Source of the DNA: Pelagophyceae sp. CCMP2097
Lineage: Eukaryota; Sar; Pelagophyceae
DNA length: 19,925 nt
Reading direction: 5' to 3'
Assembly (NCBI GenBank): GCA_026770575.1
Contig: MU657349.1
Coordinates: 78,118 to 98,042, forward strand
Shown here: piece after piece, positions 1 through 8,612 of the stretch
Numbering within the stretch: the first letter of the stretch is position 1
Layout: every line of letters begins with the position of its first letter
Notes under the pieces: model-generated
Database searches by the model: none
Told to the model about the DNA's origin: nothing
The model's input: the letters and a program-made list of their open reading frames with translations, nothing else
Translations under genes and position numbers: made by a program

Positions 1-633
1 GCAAGGTCCGGGACGAACGGCGGATACGCACTGATAAGTACGTGCGTGGGGTACGTATCTAAGTCGTAAGATATGCACAACGCCGCAAGCCCCGAGGCTC
101 CCGTCCTCTCCGCGCATGCGCGCATCCGAGGGTGCCATATCGCCTAAATCAACTTGTTCTGTATTCACTGGTCTAAAGAAAGACAGATTTCCGCCTTTAA
201 GGCAGTTGGCCCCTGGGATTCCCTTTGGCGCGGCTGGCGGGCGCTGTGGGCGCTCGGCCGAGGCGCCACTGCGCGCGCTCATGAAGCACCTCGGGCTCGA
301 CGCGCCGCAGCAAAGAGTTTGGTGCTCGCGCCCCGGAGTCGCGAGAAATTCTCTCGCGACTGTCTGCCCTGTTTTGAGCTCTTCAGAGCCCGGCTGTTGA
401 GGGGGCGATGCCCGACCTGTGAGGCGATAAACCGAGTCCACCTACATCCTGGGCATTATCGCCTCTCAGGTCGGGCGTCGGAGAGGTCCGTGTCGCGCAA
501 AAAGCGGCGGACGCACAAAAAAACACACAAAAAAAGGAAAGCTCCTTAGCCGAGGCTGCTTATCCATAAATAAATTCATTTTATTGAGCACCCGGAGCCT
601 AACGGATTCCCTAAAGGCAGAAACTTTAGCCCA
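1..633. other. GC-rich leader with no convincing gene
   Basis: Open frames exist here on the plus strand (116-400 and 154-549), but they overlap one another. They have arginine-rich, low-information translations typical of random frames in GC-rich DNA, and they show no recognisable motif. The only clear structure is the hairpin at 407-479. A short AT-rich patch with AATAAA-like sequence lies near 566-580, between the hairpin and the recombinase relic. Confidence 0.5.
407..479. repeat. Long imperfect hairpin (24-bp arms)
   Basis: The arm at 407-430 (starting GATGCCCGACCTG) is the reverse complement of 456-479 with two mismatches, around a 25-nt loop. It lies about 180 bases upstream of the recombinase relic. 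It could be a terminal or subterminal structure of that element, a remnant of a small inverted-repeat transposon, or a structured RNA. The sequence does not choose between these. Confidence 0.7.
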
Positions 634-657
634 GTGATTTTGCTTCAGACTTCTCCG

Positions 658-2006
658 ATGTCGACCAACCGGGCGCGCTTCGACCCCGTATGGTCAAACG
701 TGCGAAAGCGAGTGGCGGCCATGGCCGCTGAGCACGATACACTCCCGACAATCCAGTCGCGCGTCAGCCGGGCTCGCCTCGATGGCCCGGCGAAGGAAAT
801 CGCCCGCATCCGAGGCGAGCTCCCCGGGATCTACGCAGCCATGCGCACTGAGGGCTTGGCCCCGGCGACTGAGGGCACATACGCTAGCGCGTTTGCGCTT
901 CTGGCACGAGTTTGCCCAGATCGTCGGCCTTGACGTGTTGTCCTTTGGGCGCCTGGCGGACAACGACTCGGACGCGCCCCGCGCGCAGATCCAGGAGGAG
1001 GACGACGCATTCATGCTCTTCCTCGTCTACGTCGTCAAGTTCCCGCGCCAGGAGAAAAAGGTCAAAGACGGCGCGCCAAACACGGCAACGTACGCCGAGT
1101 CGTGCCTCTCGGCCGTGAAGTCGCACGCAGTGTCGTTTGGAAAATCCACCACGCCGCTAGAAACCCTAGAATTGAGGTCGCACTACGGGAAGAAGCACGG
1201 CCGCCGCCCAGGGTCGAAAGGCGAGAACCGGTCGTATCAGCTGAAGCTGCTCGTTAAAGCGCTCCACAAGTTCTCGCCGAGCCGGCGCGCCATCCGCAAG
1301 CCCATCCTCGCCCAGCACCTCCGCGCGATTCGGCGCCTCCTCGACCTCAAGGTCAACCAGCAGCACCGAGTCCTGTGGGCGCTGATCACGACATCGTGGC
1401 AGTCTGTCTCCCGCTTCTCGGACTTGATCCCGCGGCAAAAAGGTGCCATCCCAAAAAGGATGGAACCTCGACGACATGCACCGCGGCCGCGTCAACTTCG
1501 AGGTCGACAAGCAGGCTCCGGCCGGCCTCTCCGTACGGCCCGACATGCCGCCCTCGAAGACGGACCAAGCAGGCGAGAAGGGTTTCATCAAGCACCTGCC
1601 CGTCGACCTCGACCCTGAGTCAATTTCGGCTGGCGCAGCCATCTGCGACGTGCTGAAGCACGACGTACAACTGCAGGCCGACCAGACGCTCCCGCTCTTC
1701 CTCGACTCCACGACGGGCAAGCAGATGACGTACCGTTACGCCACGACCGAGCTCAAGCGCCTCCTCCACGAAGCCGGCTTCCCTGAGCTGGCTTCGGGCT
1801 GGCACAGCCTTCGTATCGGTGGTGCGACGACGGCGGCGAACCTGTCTACCGGCGTCGTCGCCGGCTTTATGGGCTGCTGGTCTAGCGATGCCAAGTGCGG
1901 CTACTTATGGGCCATGCGCGGCCGCATCGGCCGAGTCTCCGTCGAAATGGGTCGTGCCACCTCCGACGAGGCGACGCACCGCCACTGCCTCGCCCACCGC
2001 CGGTAA
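658..2006 (+). pseudogene. Tyrosine recombinase (integrase-type), frameshifted
   Basis: The relic is about 450 codons spread over three reading frames. The first runs from ATG 658 to about 890, the second from about 890 to 1440, and the third from about 1445 to TAA 2004-2006. An upstream GTG at 634 is in frame, but ATG 658 is the more natural start. The N-terminal part (a helical stretch around TYASAF and RFWHEFAQIVG) looks like a core-binding SAM-like domain. The catalytic domain keeps every expected residue: Arg I in SVSRFSDL (codon 1412-1414), the HxxR box in GWHSLRIGGAT (His 1803, Arg 1812), Trp in GCWSSDA, and the Tyr nucleophile at 1902-1904. Such enzymes move DIRS-like retrotransposons and Cryptons. 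No reverse transcriptase follows on this strand, so the element type is open. The two frameshifts make it inactive unless they are sequence errors. Confidence 0.8.
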
Positions 2007-2381
2007 TCCATGCCACGACTCATATTGAAGCCGAGTTATGTGGAGGGAAGGAACACCATCTAGGGTCCTCAGGGACTATCGAGAAGGAAATCAATATATC
2101 GCCAAGCGTTAAGACCCCAGCCCTTAACGAACCCCCCTCTCGTAAATTGGAGGCTACGGTATGTCCGTGAGGGCCGGAATAAAGCGTCAAAGAGGGCTGA
2201 AATAAATCCAAAATAGCTGGCTCGGCAAAAAAATAGGAAAACGAGATTCGTGTGGCAAAAAATGAATGTGGGGCTCGATCAGTCGACATGACATTGATTT
2301 AATCGCTACTTCAGTAATGAGCGTTAAGCCACAGCATTACGACGGGTAAATCGTACATAAATTTATGAAAGGCTTCAGATG
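2007..2381. other. Non-coding stretch after the recombinase
   Basis: No credible gene. An 89-codon minus-strand frame (2020-2289) shows no motif. The stretch contains one copy of the dispersed repeat at 2134-2192 and then becomes AT-rich. Confidence 0.5.
2134..2192 (+). repeat. Dispersed repeat, copy 1
   Basis: This roughly 60-bp segment, with core GGAGGCTACGGTATGTCC and AATAAAGCGT near its end, occurs again in reverse orientation at 3894-3954 with few differences. The AATAAA hexamer hints at the 3' end of a retroelement or gene transcript, but no gene ends clearly beside both copies. Confidence 0.65.
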
Positions 2382-2544
2382 TAGGAAGTGCCTGCCCCTA
2401 TTTGATTCTGGACCCATTTGATTCAGGTTTGGTCAATCAGGGGCCTTATAATGTGAATTTAACCAATCACGGCCCCTCCAAAAAGGAGAATCAAATTGGG
2501 GAATCCCCAAAGAAGGCGAATCAAATAGGGGCAGACACTTCCTA
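2382..2544. mobile_element. MITE-like inverted-repeat element, TAGGAAGTG ends
   Basis: The first 27 bases (2382-2408, TAGGAAGTGCCTGCCCC...) match the reverse complement of 2518-2544 with a single mismatch. The body is 163 bp and non-coding, with further imperfect internal inverted pieces around TTTGATTC. If the outermost TA is the target duplication, the terminal repeat begins GGAAGTG, as in TA-targeting DNA transposons. It shares its outer seven bases with the element at 4573-4759. Confidence 0.7.
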
Positions 2545-2593
2545 CTTGAAAGAAAACAATTTATATATAAAGCCTTTGTATTACAAAGAAGGG

Positions 2594-2763
2594 GCCATGC
2601 GGACGCGACGCGGACGCGGATGCGGCACAGACGCGGACCCTCCGCGGACGCAGACGCCCTGCAGACGCAGGCGCCTGACAGACGCGGATCCTCCACGGAT
2701 TCAGACGCCCGACGGACGCGGACCCCCGAGAGACGCGGATACCCGACGGGTTCAGATGTCGCA
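2594..2763. repeat. 17-bp minisatellite, ten copies in phase
   Basis: Ten consecutive 17-bp units fit with no insertions or deletions. A typical unit reads CAGACGCGGATCCTCCA; the CxGACGCxGA core is conserved and the second half varies. The array can be read in several frames (short translated ORFs appear on both strands), but 17 is not a multiple of three and no start or stop context supports coding. Confidence 0.8.
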
Positions 2764-3311
2764 TGGATGCGAGCACACTGTGTCCGTATACGCTTCCCGG
2801 CTCTCGTCACGAGACCACAGCTGGCCATAGAGCATTCTTGGGCATCGTGGCAATCTGGATATAAAGTCTTTGCAACAATTGTTGGCAGGAAAAAGGGGGG
2901 CCTATGCGCTTGACTTGATGAGTCGCCGTCCAAGGTGCGCCGCTTTTGCGCCGTACCTTGTACTTGTCGTGGGTACCCCCTGACATAGGTCGACCTGACT
3001 TAGTGGAGGGCCTCGCCACGGAGCGAGAGCATCAATCTGTCCGTGTTTACGTGTAAAGCGCCAGTCTCAATCTGTCCATGCCTCCATCATCTAGGCCGCT
3101 GCCGACGAGGCTCCCGCCGTGTCCAGCGCCTACGCAGCGCCGCAGTCCGCAGTGGTGCTTCGCCGGATCTCTGCGGCACAGCGGCGTGGTACATCCAAAG
3201 CCTTTGAAACGAAGGGTGTCCACGTTCCGAAATCAAAGGCAGTCGGCGGCGACGCCACTGCGCACTCGCTGCGCTCCCACGACGTCGGCAGCGGCGGCAC
3301 GCGGGACACCA
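2764..3311. other. Non-coding stretch with minor direct repeats
   Basis: No credible gene. An ATATAAAG-CTTTG block at about 2567 recurs in diverged form at about 2857, and both are followed by a G-run, GGCC and ATGCG. The decamer CAATCTGTCC occurs twice near 3032 and 3068. Confidence 0.4.
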
Positions 3312-3683
3312 TCATTTGGAATCACCGTGGTGCGGATGAGACGATTGCATGCGACCGCGAGTTGATGCGGCCGCGTGGCAGGCTTGGCGTCCGCGCCGCG
3401 CTTCTTGGCGTTTATGGGACCGTTCGGCTGCGGGAAGCGCTCGCGAGCAGCGCCGCGTGCTCCGTCGGGCATTGGTCAGCACTGGCCCAACATTCGAGCA
3501 ACCTCCTTGCCCTGGCCCGCGGGCCCCTGTGAGCACGTGGGTCGGCCGACAACGGCGTCCCAACGCTGCCCGGGCGGTGGCCTTGGAAGCGCACTCCGCG
3601 TGAGGCATCGCTGTGTTCGTGGCGTGGACTGCGGCTTCGCGCGCAGCGTACTCCTGAGGCGACCAAGCCTTCAATGGCGCCAT
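3312..3683 (-). CDS. Doubtful small hypothetical ORF
   Basis: A 123-codon minus-strand frame runs from ATG at 3683 to a stop at 3312. Its N-terminus (MAPLKAWSPQEYAAREAAV) looks more protein-like than other frames here, with a likely amphipathic helix. The C-terminal half turns arginine- and alanine-rich. In another minus frame at 3233-3472 there is a second protein-like stretch, so a spliced or frameshifted gene across 3233-3683 is possible. No family was recognised, and GC-rich DNA gives many long chance frames, so this may not be a gene. Confidence 0.22.
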   Translation of the reverse strand: MAPLKAWSPQEYAAREAAVHATNTAMPHAECASKATARAALGRRCRPTHVLTGARGPGQGGCSNVGPVLTNARRSTRRCSRALPAAERSHKRQEARRGRQACHAAASTRGRMQSSHPHHGDSK

Positions 3684-3893
3684 GGCGACCAAACCGGGCA
3701 AGTGTCGACTGCCGAGCGATAGCAACGGTCTCGCAACGCATCGCCGGATCGGCGACAACCGTCAACGGGGCCCCGCGTCTAGAGCTCCAAGGGCCCGGGG
3801 CCCTCCTTCGACGGACACGACTCGGAGGTGGTCTCCGGGTCGCCTTAATTTTAGGGCAAAAGGTCGACAGTTGGCATGGCTTCTCTACGCCAG

Positions 3894-3954
3894 CTTTAAC
3901 GCTTTATTGAGGCCCTCTTGGACATACCGTAGCCTCCAGTTTACGAGAGAGGGG
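3894..3954 (-). repeat. Dispersed repeat, copy 2 (inverted)
   Basis: The reverse complement of this segment matches 2134-2192, including the GGAGGCTACGGTATGTCC core and the AATAAAGCGT block. The two copies face opposite ways, about 1.7 kb apart. Confidence 0.65.
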
Positions 3955-4234
3955 TTGCTTGCTTAAGAGAGCGTTTTTAAAGAATATTGGCAGTTGTAAC
4001 GATCCAGGGCCTTTCGCCATTGCGCACCACTGTGGCCCCCTCCGAGCGTGTTTGGGGGCTTATAGGGCGGGTCTGGGGCAAGCTGGGCCCTGCCAAAGCG
4101 GCTGCGTCTCCGGCGCCCGACTTGGGGCTGCAGAAGACGCGGAATCTCAAAGGCTTGCGAAAACAAGCTAAAACGGGAACTAAATAAATCTTATCCTTAG
4201 AGTGATATTGAAACTTTGTTTCCTGACGTCGGAG

Positions 4235-4285
4235 AAGGGGCAAATTGGCGGACCTGATCTCCCCGAATCCGCCGATTTGCCCTTT
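4235..4285. repeat. 18-bp hairpin
   Basis: The arm 4235-4252 (AAGGGGCAAATTGGCGGA) pairs with 4268-4285 with two mismatches that could be G-U pairs in RNA, around a 15-nt loop. It may be the closing structure of a small mobile element; no matching gene end is visible. Confidence 0.6.
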
Positions 4286-4535
4286 TTCAGAAGAGGAAAA
4301 CAAAAAGCAAAAATGTACGTCATTTTCAATAATAGCACCTTTCGACGACACCGCACAAAATAATGGATCCGTTATATTTTCGGAGAGGCTCAGGAGCCTG
4401 GTCTAATTTCGTCAAGTATCGAAAAATATCGTCGTTCACTTGCGTTTTAAAATGTTGGCAAGTATCGCTCGATAGCATGGTAGCCTGTCGTTGATGGTTG
4501 TTTGCGAGCAGCGTCACTATGGAAGGATTTTTATG

Positions 4536-4561
4536 ATAATATTCTCAGCAGAGAATATTAT
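4536..4561. repeat. Perfect 11-bp palindrome, 4-nt loop
   Basis: ATAATATTCTC at 4536-4546 and its exact reverse complement at 4551-4561 flank AGCA. It sits 11 bases left of the TAGGAAG element at 4573 and could be a preferred insertion context or a remnant of another element end. Confidence 0.65.
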
Positions 4562-4572
4562 ACTACGAAACT

Positions 4573-4759
4573 TAGGAAGCTCCACCCCCAATTAGAATCG
4601 GCTTTCCCCAACAAAAAGAATCGACCTTTTTCTGAACATATTCTGCTCTATCGGAGCAACGGGGTTCACTTTTTCTGAACACATTATATTTTCAAGCTCC
4701 CTGATTGGTCAGAAACAATTCTAATTGGGGATTATTCTAATTGGGGGTGGAACTTCCTA
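4573..4759. mobile_element. MITE-like inverted-repeat element, TAGGAAG ends
   Basis: The arm 4573-4598 (TAGGAAGCTCCACCCCCAAT...) matches the reverse complement of 4734-4759 with one mismatch. The body is 187 bp, AT-rich and non-coding. It holds a direct repeat of CTTTTTCTGAACA and a partial second copy of the ATTCTAATTGGGG arm. The outer TA may be the target duplication. It is probably related in mechanism to 2382-2544, which has the same TAGGAAG end but a different inner arm. Confidence 0.72.
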
Positions 4760-4893
4760 CTGTATTTTATCACTTTTAACCCAATTTACCCTAAGAAAGG
4801 GAATTTATTTTTATAGAGGCGTCTTTAAATCCACCCTCATTGGCATATTTCAAATAGTGAGAGCTCGTCGCCCGCCCCGGTGCTCCTTGCGAG

Positions 4894-5578
4894 ATGTTCC
4901 GCGCCACGGCCCTCGTGGGCCTTGGCGCGCGCGCCCGGTTGGCATTCCCCGTCGGCATCTGCTTCTTCGGGGCTTCGACGGCCGATTGCACGAAGGTCAC
5001 CAAGCCGAAAGTCGACTGCTGTGGCGCCTACAAGGTGGTCGCGGCAAAGACGCCGGGCGGCCTTAAGGGCTTCGCGTGCATGGGCTTCGGCTTCTGCCGC
5101 AAAGCCTTCTGGCAGTTTCGTCCCAACGCTACGATCCTGGCGAATCACGCTGTACAGTGCACGTACGTCCTGGAGGAGCTGCGGAAGTCCATCGCGGCGA
5201 CGCACAAGATCGGCGGCGGCGGCGTCAAGGCAGCCACCATGATGACGCCGTTTGCTCTGCGGGTCAAAATCTCCGGCGACGTCGCGCCGCGCGCAACGGC
5301 GCCTCTGCACGCTCAGTCCGCGGTGAGCAGCATGTTTTCTTTCCTCGCGTGACTGCGTCTCTCCCGCAGCGGCATCGAGCAGTTGGACTGTAGGATTCGC
5401 CGGGCCAGCTCGTGCCGGACGCCTCGGCAAAGCGCCCGCTTGCGAGGTCACCTCGCCGGAGGACATGCTCGAGCCCGAGTCGGAGGAGCAGATGGTGGTG
5501 ATCCTCGGCGACATGGTCGACGAGGCCATCCGCACTGTCGAGTCGAAGGACTCCGGGGACGTCGTCGTGGTCGAGTAG
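4894..5578 (+). pseudogene. Unrecognised GC-rich gene, apparently broken
   Basis: The plus-strand frame from ATG 4894 (153 codons to TGA 5350-5352) starts with a hydrophobic, signal-like segment (MFRATALVGLGARARLAFPV) and then a Cys-containing region (DCTK, DCCGAYK, GFACMGFGFCRK). After the stop, protein-like sequence continues in other frames. GIEQLDC (about 5371) is followed by DSPGQLVPDASAKRPL (about 5394). Last comes an acidic tail with EEQMVVILGDMVDEAI ending in DVVVVE and TAG at 5576-5578. A candidate intron from GTGAGC to CCCGCAG (about 5321-5369) would remove the first stop but does not restore one frame. It is therefore either a decayed gene or one with unresolved introns. No family was recognised. 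A 268-codon minus-strand frame over the same DNA (4837-5643) looks like a shadow. Confidence 0.4.
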
Positions 5579-5891
5579 GCCCTCTGCATTATCGTCGACT
5601 CGGAGGACGCCGAGGGCGTCGTCGAGTCGGTTCCGGCCGACAAGACACGTCCGAGTCGGGACTTGAATTCCTCTTAGTAGAAATTATTTTTTACTGACCC
5701 GACTAGACTGCGAAAGTAGCGCGTTCTTCTCAAGCTTCACAGCCTCCGAGGTTCATGGCCCGCGGTGGGCTCGCCGTCGTCATGATAATTGCATCTAGAT
5801 TATGGGCTTCGTTTTTTGGCGACTAAATCAAATTACTCTGGCTCAAAAGTAATTTATCATAACTTACCCAGTAAGTTACTAATAATTATTA
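5579..5891. other. Non-coding stretch
   Basis: No gene is visible. Composition shifts to AT-rich after about 5780. The last 30 bases (AGTAAGTTACTAATAATTATTA) resemble the reverse complement of the sequence just right of the element at 5892-6330, so that element's arms may reach further out with small indels. Confidence 0.4.
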
Positions 5892-6330
5892 GACAGGTTC
5901 ACTTTATTTAACTAGTTCAGAACTCGTTCAGAAAATGACAAACAAACAATTCAGAACAGTTCTGAACTGGTTAAAAAAGGCCGAAATCTGAACTCAGAGT
6001 TCAGTTTAACCAGTTCAGAACTAGTTCAGAACTGTTCAGAACCAAAAAACCCGCAATGTGGCTGTCTCAATTGTTCAAATAAAATAAAATAACTTTAGTG
6101 GGGCTTTATTCAAATCCATACCAGGTTCAAAATGCCGCCGGTGGGGTTCGAACCGGCTCACCTAGATTTCGATGGGACGTGACTGCAATCGCCAAAATAA
6201 AGATGATAAAATGCCACCGCCTCCGGGTCTGAATTCAAAGTGCAAATACGATTTCTGAACTCTTCTGAACTAGCGTCTTAACTCGTATTTGCGTACGAGT
6301 TCTGAACTGGTTAAATAAAGTGAACCTGTC
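5892..6330. mobile_element. 439-bp inverted-repeat element with GTTCWGAAC sites
   Basis: The arm 5892-5927 (GACAGGTTCACTTTATTTAA...) matches the reverse complement of 6295-6330 with one mismatch. TA flanks both ends, consistent with a TA target duplication. Inside are at least seven copies of the self-complementary nonamer GTTCAGAAC/GTTCTGAAC (some with the first base changed), clustered toward both ends, which is typical of transposase-binding subterminal repeats. A tRNA-like stretch sits near the middle. It abuts the C-terminal end of the reverse transcriptase/RNase H relic and supplies artificial codons to that frame down to 6235. It encodes no transposase, so it would be non-autonomous. 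Confidence 0.75.
6129..6197 (-). other. tRNA-like fragment inside the element
   Basis: Read on the minus strand, the stretch has a Pol III B-box-like GGTTCGAACCCC, then CGGCGGCA followed by TTTT, like the 3' end of a tRNA gene. The T-stem does not pair fully and no matching 5' acceptor strand was found, so this is not a working tRNA. It may be a tRNA-derived SINE remnant or chance; GGTTCGAACC is itself a palindrome. Confidence 0.3.
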
Positions 6331-8255
6331 TATTAATACGAAACTTACTTTTGCCAATCCATAAGCGTCACACACGCGCTTCTCCCAAACCGCCCACTCC
6401 GCGGGGGCGGCGTGCTCGCGCGGTGTCTTGCCGACGTTCTGCAAGAGGGCCGCCGCCTCGATGGGATCCCCCCTTGAGAGGCGGTCCGCAACCGGGTTCC
6501 TTTCGCCAGCAATGTGGACGAAAAGGACACGGACGCCGTGGCGTCGCTCGACCTCCCGAAGTACGTCGAGCGCCGCTGCCATCGGTGCCGACGATGCGCG
6601 TCCCGTCAGGACGACGCCGCACGCCGAGGTGTTTTTACATCGGACCACGAACTGTCGCGACCGTGCGACGACGTCCGGCAGCCAAAGGCAAACGGCGTCG
6701 GCCAAGTACGCACCGGTCACGAGCTCGAGCGGCGATATCGACACGTCGACCGCCGTGACAGCAGCGAGCGTCGCGCGCTGCCAAGCGCCGTGATATACGT
6801 GGGCCTCGTAGCCATCGAAAACGACGACCCCGTAGCCCGTCGTGGTCGAAGCGTCGCCGTGAGCGCCGTACTCCGGCGGGTACAGGCAAACCGGGTCGGC
6901 GACGAGGAACACGCCGCGAGCGTCCTCGAGGACGGTGACAATGCGCCGCACGTCGTCTGCAGAGTCGCTTCCGATCATGCACCGCCCGCCCGCGCGCGCG
7001 ATGGGCTGCAAGCACCGGTGCGCCGAGTTGTTGCAACCGCGGTCGTTGACAAAGCGCGAGCAAAACTCGTGGAGGCCGACGCACTGCTCGTGGCGGTCGT
7101 TATCGACGAGACAACCTCGGTTCTCCTCGACCCACGCCGAAGCGTCGACGTATGCAGCGCGCAAAGGAGCCCGCGGTCGCAGTGACTCGCTGATGTCGTC
7201 GCACTCGGCGCCGATGCTCACGAACCGCGACGAGAACGGGAGCGTCTTGTCCGAGACGCCGACGAGCAGCGACCGTATGATCTCTGGAACCCGCCGCTCG
7301 ACCAGCGCCGCGATTTCGTCGTGGACAGCCAAGCAGTGCATGTCGTCCTGAAACGAGCTCATAAAGTACAACCGAGCTTGCGCGTGATCGCCGCCAAAGA
7401 CGACGAGGCGGTCAGCCTGCCAGGCCCGGAGCTCGTCACAATCGGCTCACGTCTGCGCCGCCACAGACTCTGCGATCTCGTAATCGAGCCGCCGTTCGCA
7501 CGCGGCGACAAGCACGAACGTCACGCGCTGCGCCACGTTGGCCGACGAGACCTTGCCCATTTGCATGCGCACGTCGAGGTAGTAGAGGCCGCGCCAGTTG
7601 AGACACTGCTTGGTCCACTCCGTCGAGGCGACGGCCATCTGCTGGAACCACCTTGAGAGATCGACGACGCCCCAGCGCATGCCGACACCGGCACGCCGGC
7701 ACGCCGTCCCGAGCACCGCCGCCGCCTCAGCGTTGACCTCGATCGTCGACCGCTCGATCGACGGGATCGCGTCGACGTCCGTATTGTAGTTCGATGCAAG
7801 GAGGCGCAAAACGCCACCGCTGTCGCGAGCAAAGGCCCGCGGCGTGCCCTTTTTCGGCCAGGAGGCGTCCACGAGGTTTCGAGAAGAGCCGCCCAGTTCT
7901 TCGGCCGTGGCTGGCTTGAGCCGGCTGCCTCCTGGACGAACCAACACCGGAAACACGTGTTGAAAGCTGCGCCCCGATAACGCCTAGCCCCAGTCCACCT
8001 TCTTCACCAACGTCTTCTCGTAAAGCACAGCCATCCCATCGTCGACCTTCGACTTGTGGTTTGGCGCAAAGGTCGAGACGCCGCGTGGCGTCGTGTTCGA
8101 GTAATCGGAAACGCCCCACTCCATGAAAAATGAAGCTCCGCGTCGCACCAGTCGAGCTGCCGCATCTCTTCCAGAAGAGCCCGGTTGTGCGGAAGATCGA
8201 GGCCGACCGGTCGCGGGACGAGGACGTGCGTGCGTATGTAGCTCAATATTTTCAT
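6331..8255 (-). pseudogene. DIRS-like reverse transcriptase/RNase H relic
   Basis: One minus-strand frame runs from ATG 8124 to about 6331, broken only by TAG (7984-7986) and TGA (7447-7449). A probable frameshift at an A-run near 8128 joins it to an N-terminal piece starting at 8255 (LPHNRALLEEMRQLDW). The reverse transcriptase shows RNLVDASWPKKGT, VDLSRWFQQM and the catalytic block FQDDMHCL (DD codons 7347-7342). RNase H follows, with GDASTTTGYG (Asp 6855-6853), SPLELVTGAYLAD and HIAGERNPVADRLSRGD near 6516-6472. That last box is characteristic of DIRS/Ngaro-type retrotransposons. Where the family normally has an Asp-Asn pair, the sequence reads RCKNTSA near 6636, so a catalytic Asp is lost. 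No recombinase domain follows on this strand; the relic stops at the inserted element at 6330. At 8256 composition switches abruptly to AT-rich. Confidence 0.78.
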
Positions 8256-8612
8256 ATTTGGTTCATTGGGGGTTCATTGGGGAGGTACTAAACACAACAT
8301 AACCCTAAACACGACACAACCCTAAACACGACATGCGGGCGACCACAGAACCCGATCAGATGCCCTAAACACGACATGCGGGCGACCACAGAACGAACAC
8401 AGAACGAACACAGAACGAACACAGAACGAACACAGAACGAACACGCGCAAAATCACAAAACAGGCAAGGGGGGAAGAATATTCACGTATCGACGCGTGTC
8501 GTAAAACAGGCAAGGGGGGGGGTATTGCCATCTTATCGTCATTTTGAAAAACGTTGTTGTGATATTGAAAAACGTTGTTGTGATATTGAAAAACGTTATT
8601 GTAATATTGAAA
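8256..8612. repeat. Cluster of short tandem and direct repeats at the AT-rich border
   Basis: Several simple arrays are packed together. CCCTAAACACGAC occurs three times (about 8303, 8320, 8363), and a 32-bp block starting with it is duplicated at 8320-8351 and 8363-8394. An 11-bp unit AGAACGAACAC is repeated five times (8390-8444). AAAACAGGCAAGGGGG occurs twice (about 8457 and 8504). A 21-bp unit beginning GAAAAACGTTGTTGTGATAT is repeated three times (8546-8608). CCCTAAA is the plant-type telomere heptamer, but it is interspersed here and this is not a telomere. The cluster could be the left terminal region of the virus-like block. Confidence 0.8.

Larger units (their letters stand above)
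3955..4572. other. Non-coding stretch with two hairpins
   Basis: Base composition falls from GC-rich to AT-rich near 4180. Short overlapping frames (3987-4187 plus; 3977-4351 and 4326-4517 minus) show no motif and are not supported as genes. The notable structures are the hairpins at 4235-4285 and 4536-4561. Confidence 0.45.

Noticed and set aside
2402..2933. ORFs through the 17-bp minisatellite
   Set aside because: Periodic Arg/Asp-rich translations arise in all frames of the repeat, and the unit length is not a multiple of three.
4837..5643. 268-codon minus-strand ORF
   Set aside because: It lies opposite the better plus-strand frame pieces, shows a Ser/Thr-rich then Arg/Ala-rich shadow composition and has no motif.
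6129..6197. A true tRNA gene
   Set aside because: T-stem pairing fails, no 5' acceptor partner was found, and the GGTTCGAACC box is palindromic and so easily mimicked.
6514..7185. 223-codon plus-strand ORF
   Set aside because: It is antisense to the RNase H domain, which has recognisable DIRS-type boxes on the minus strand.
8300..8370. Telomere repeat array
   Set aside because: CCCTAAA occurs only three times, each within a longer CCCTAAACACGAC unit, so it is not a telomeric tract.
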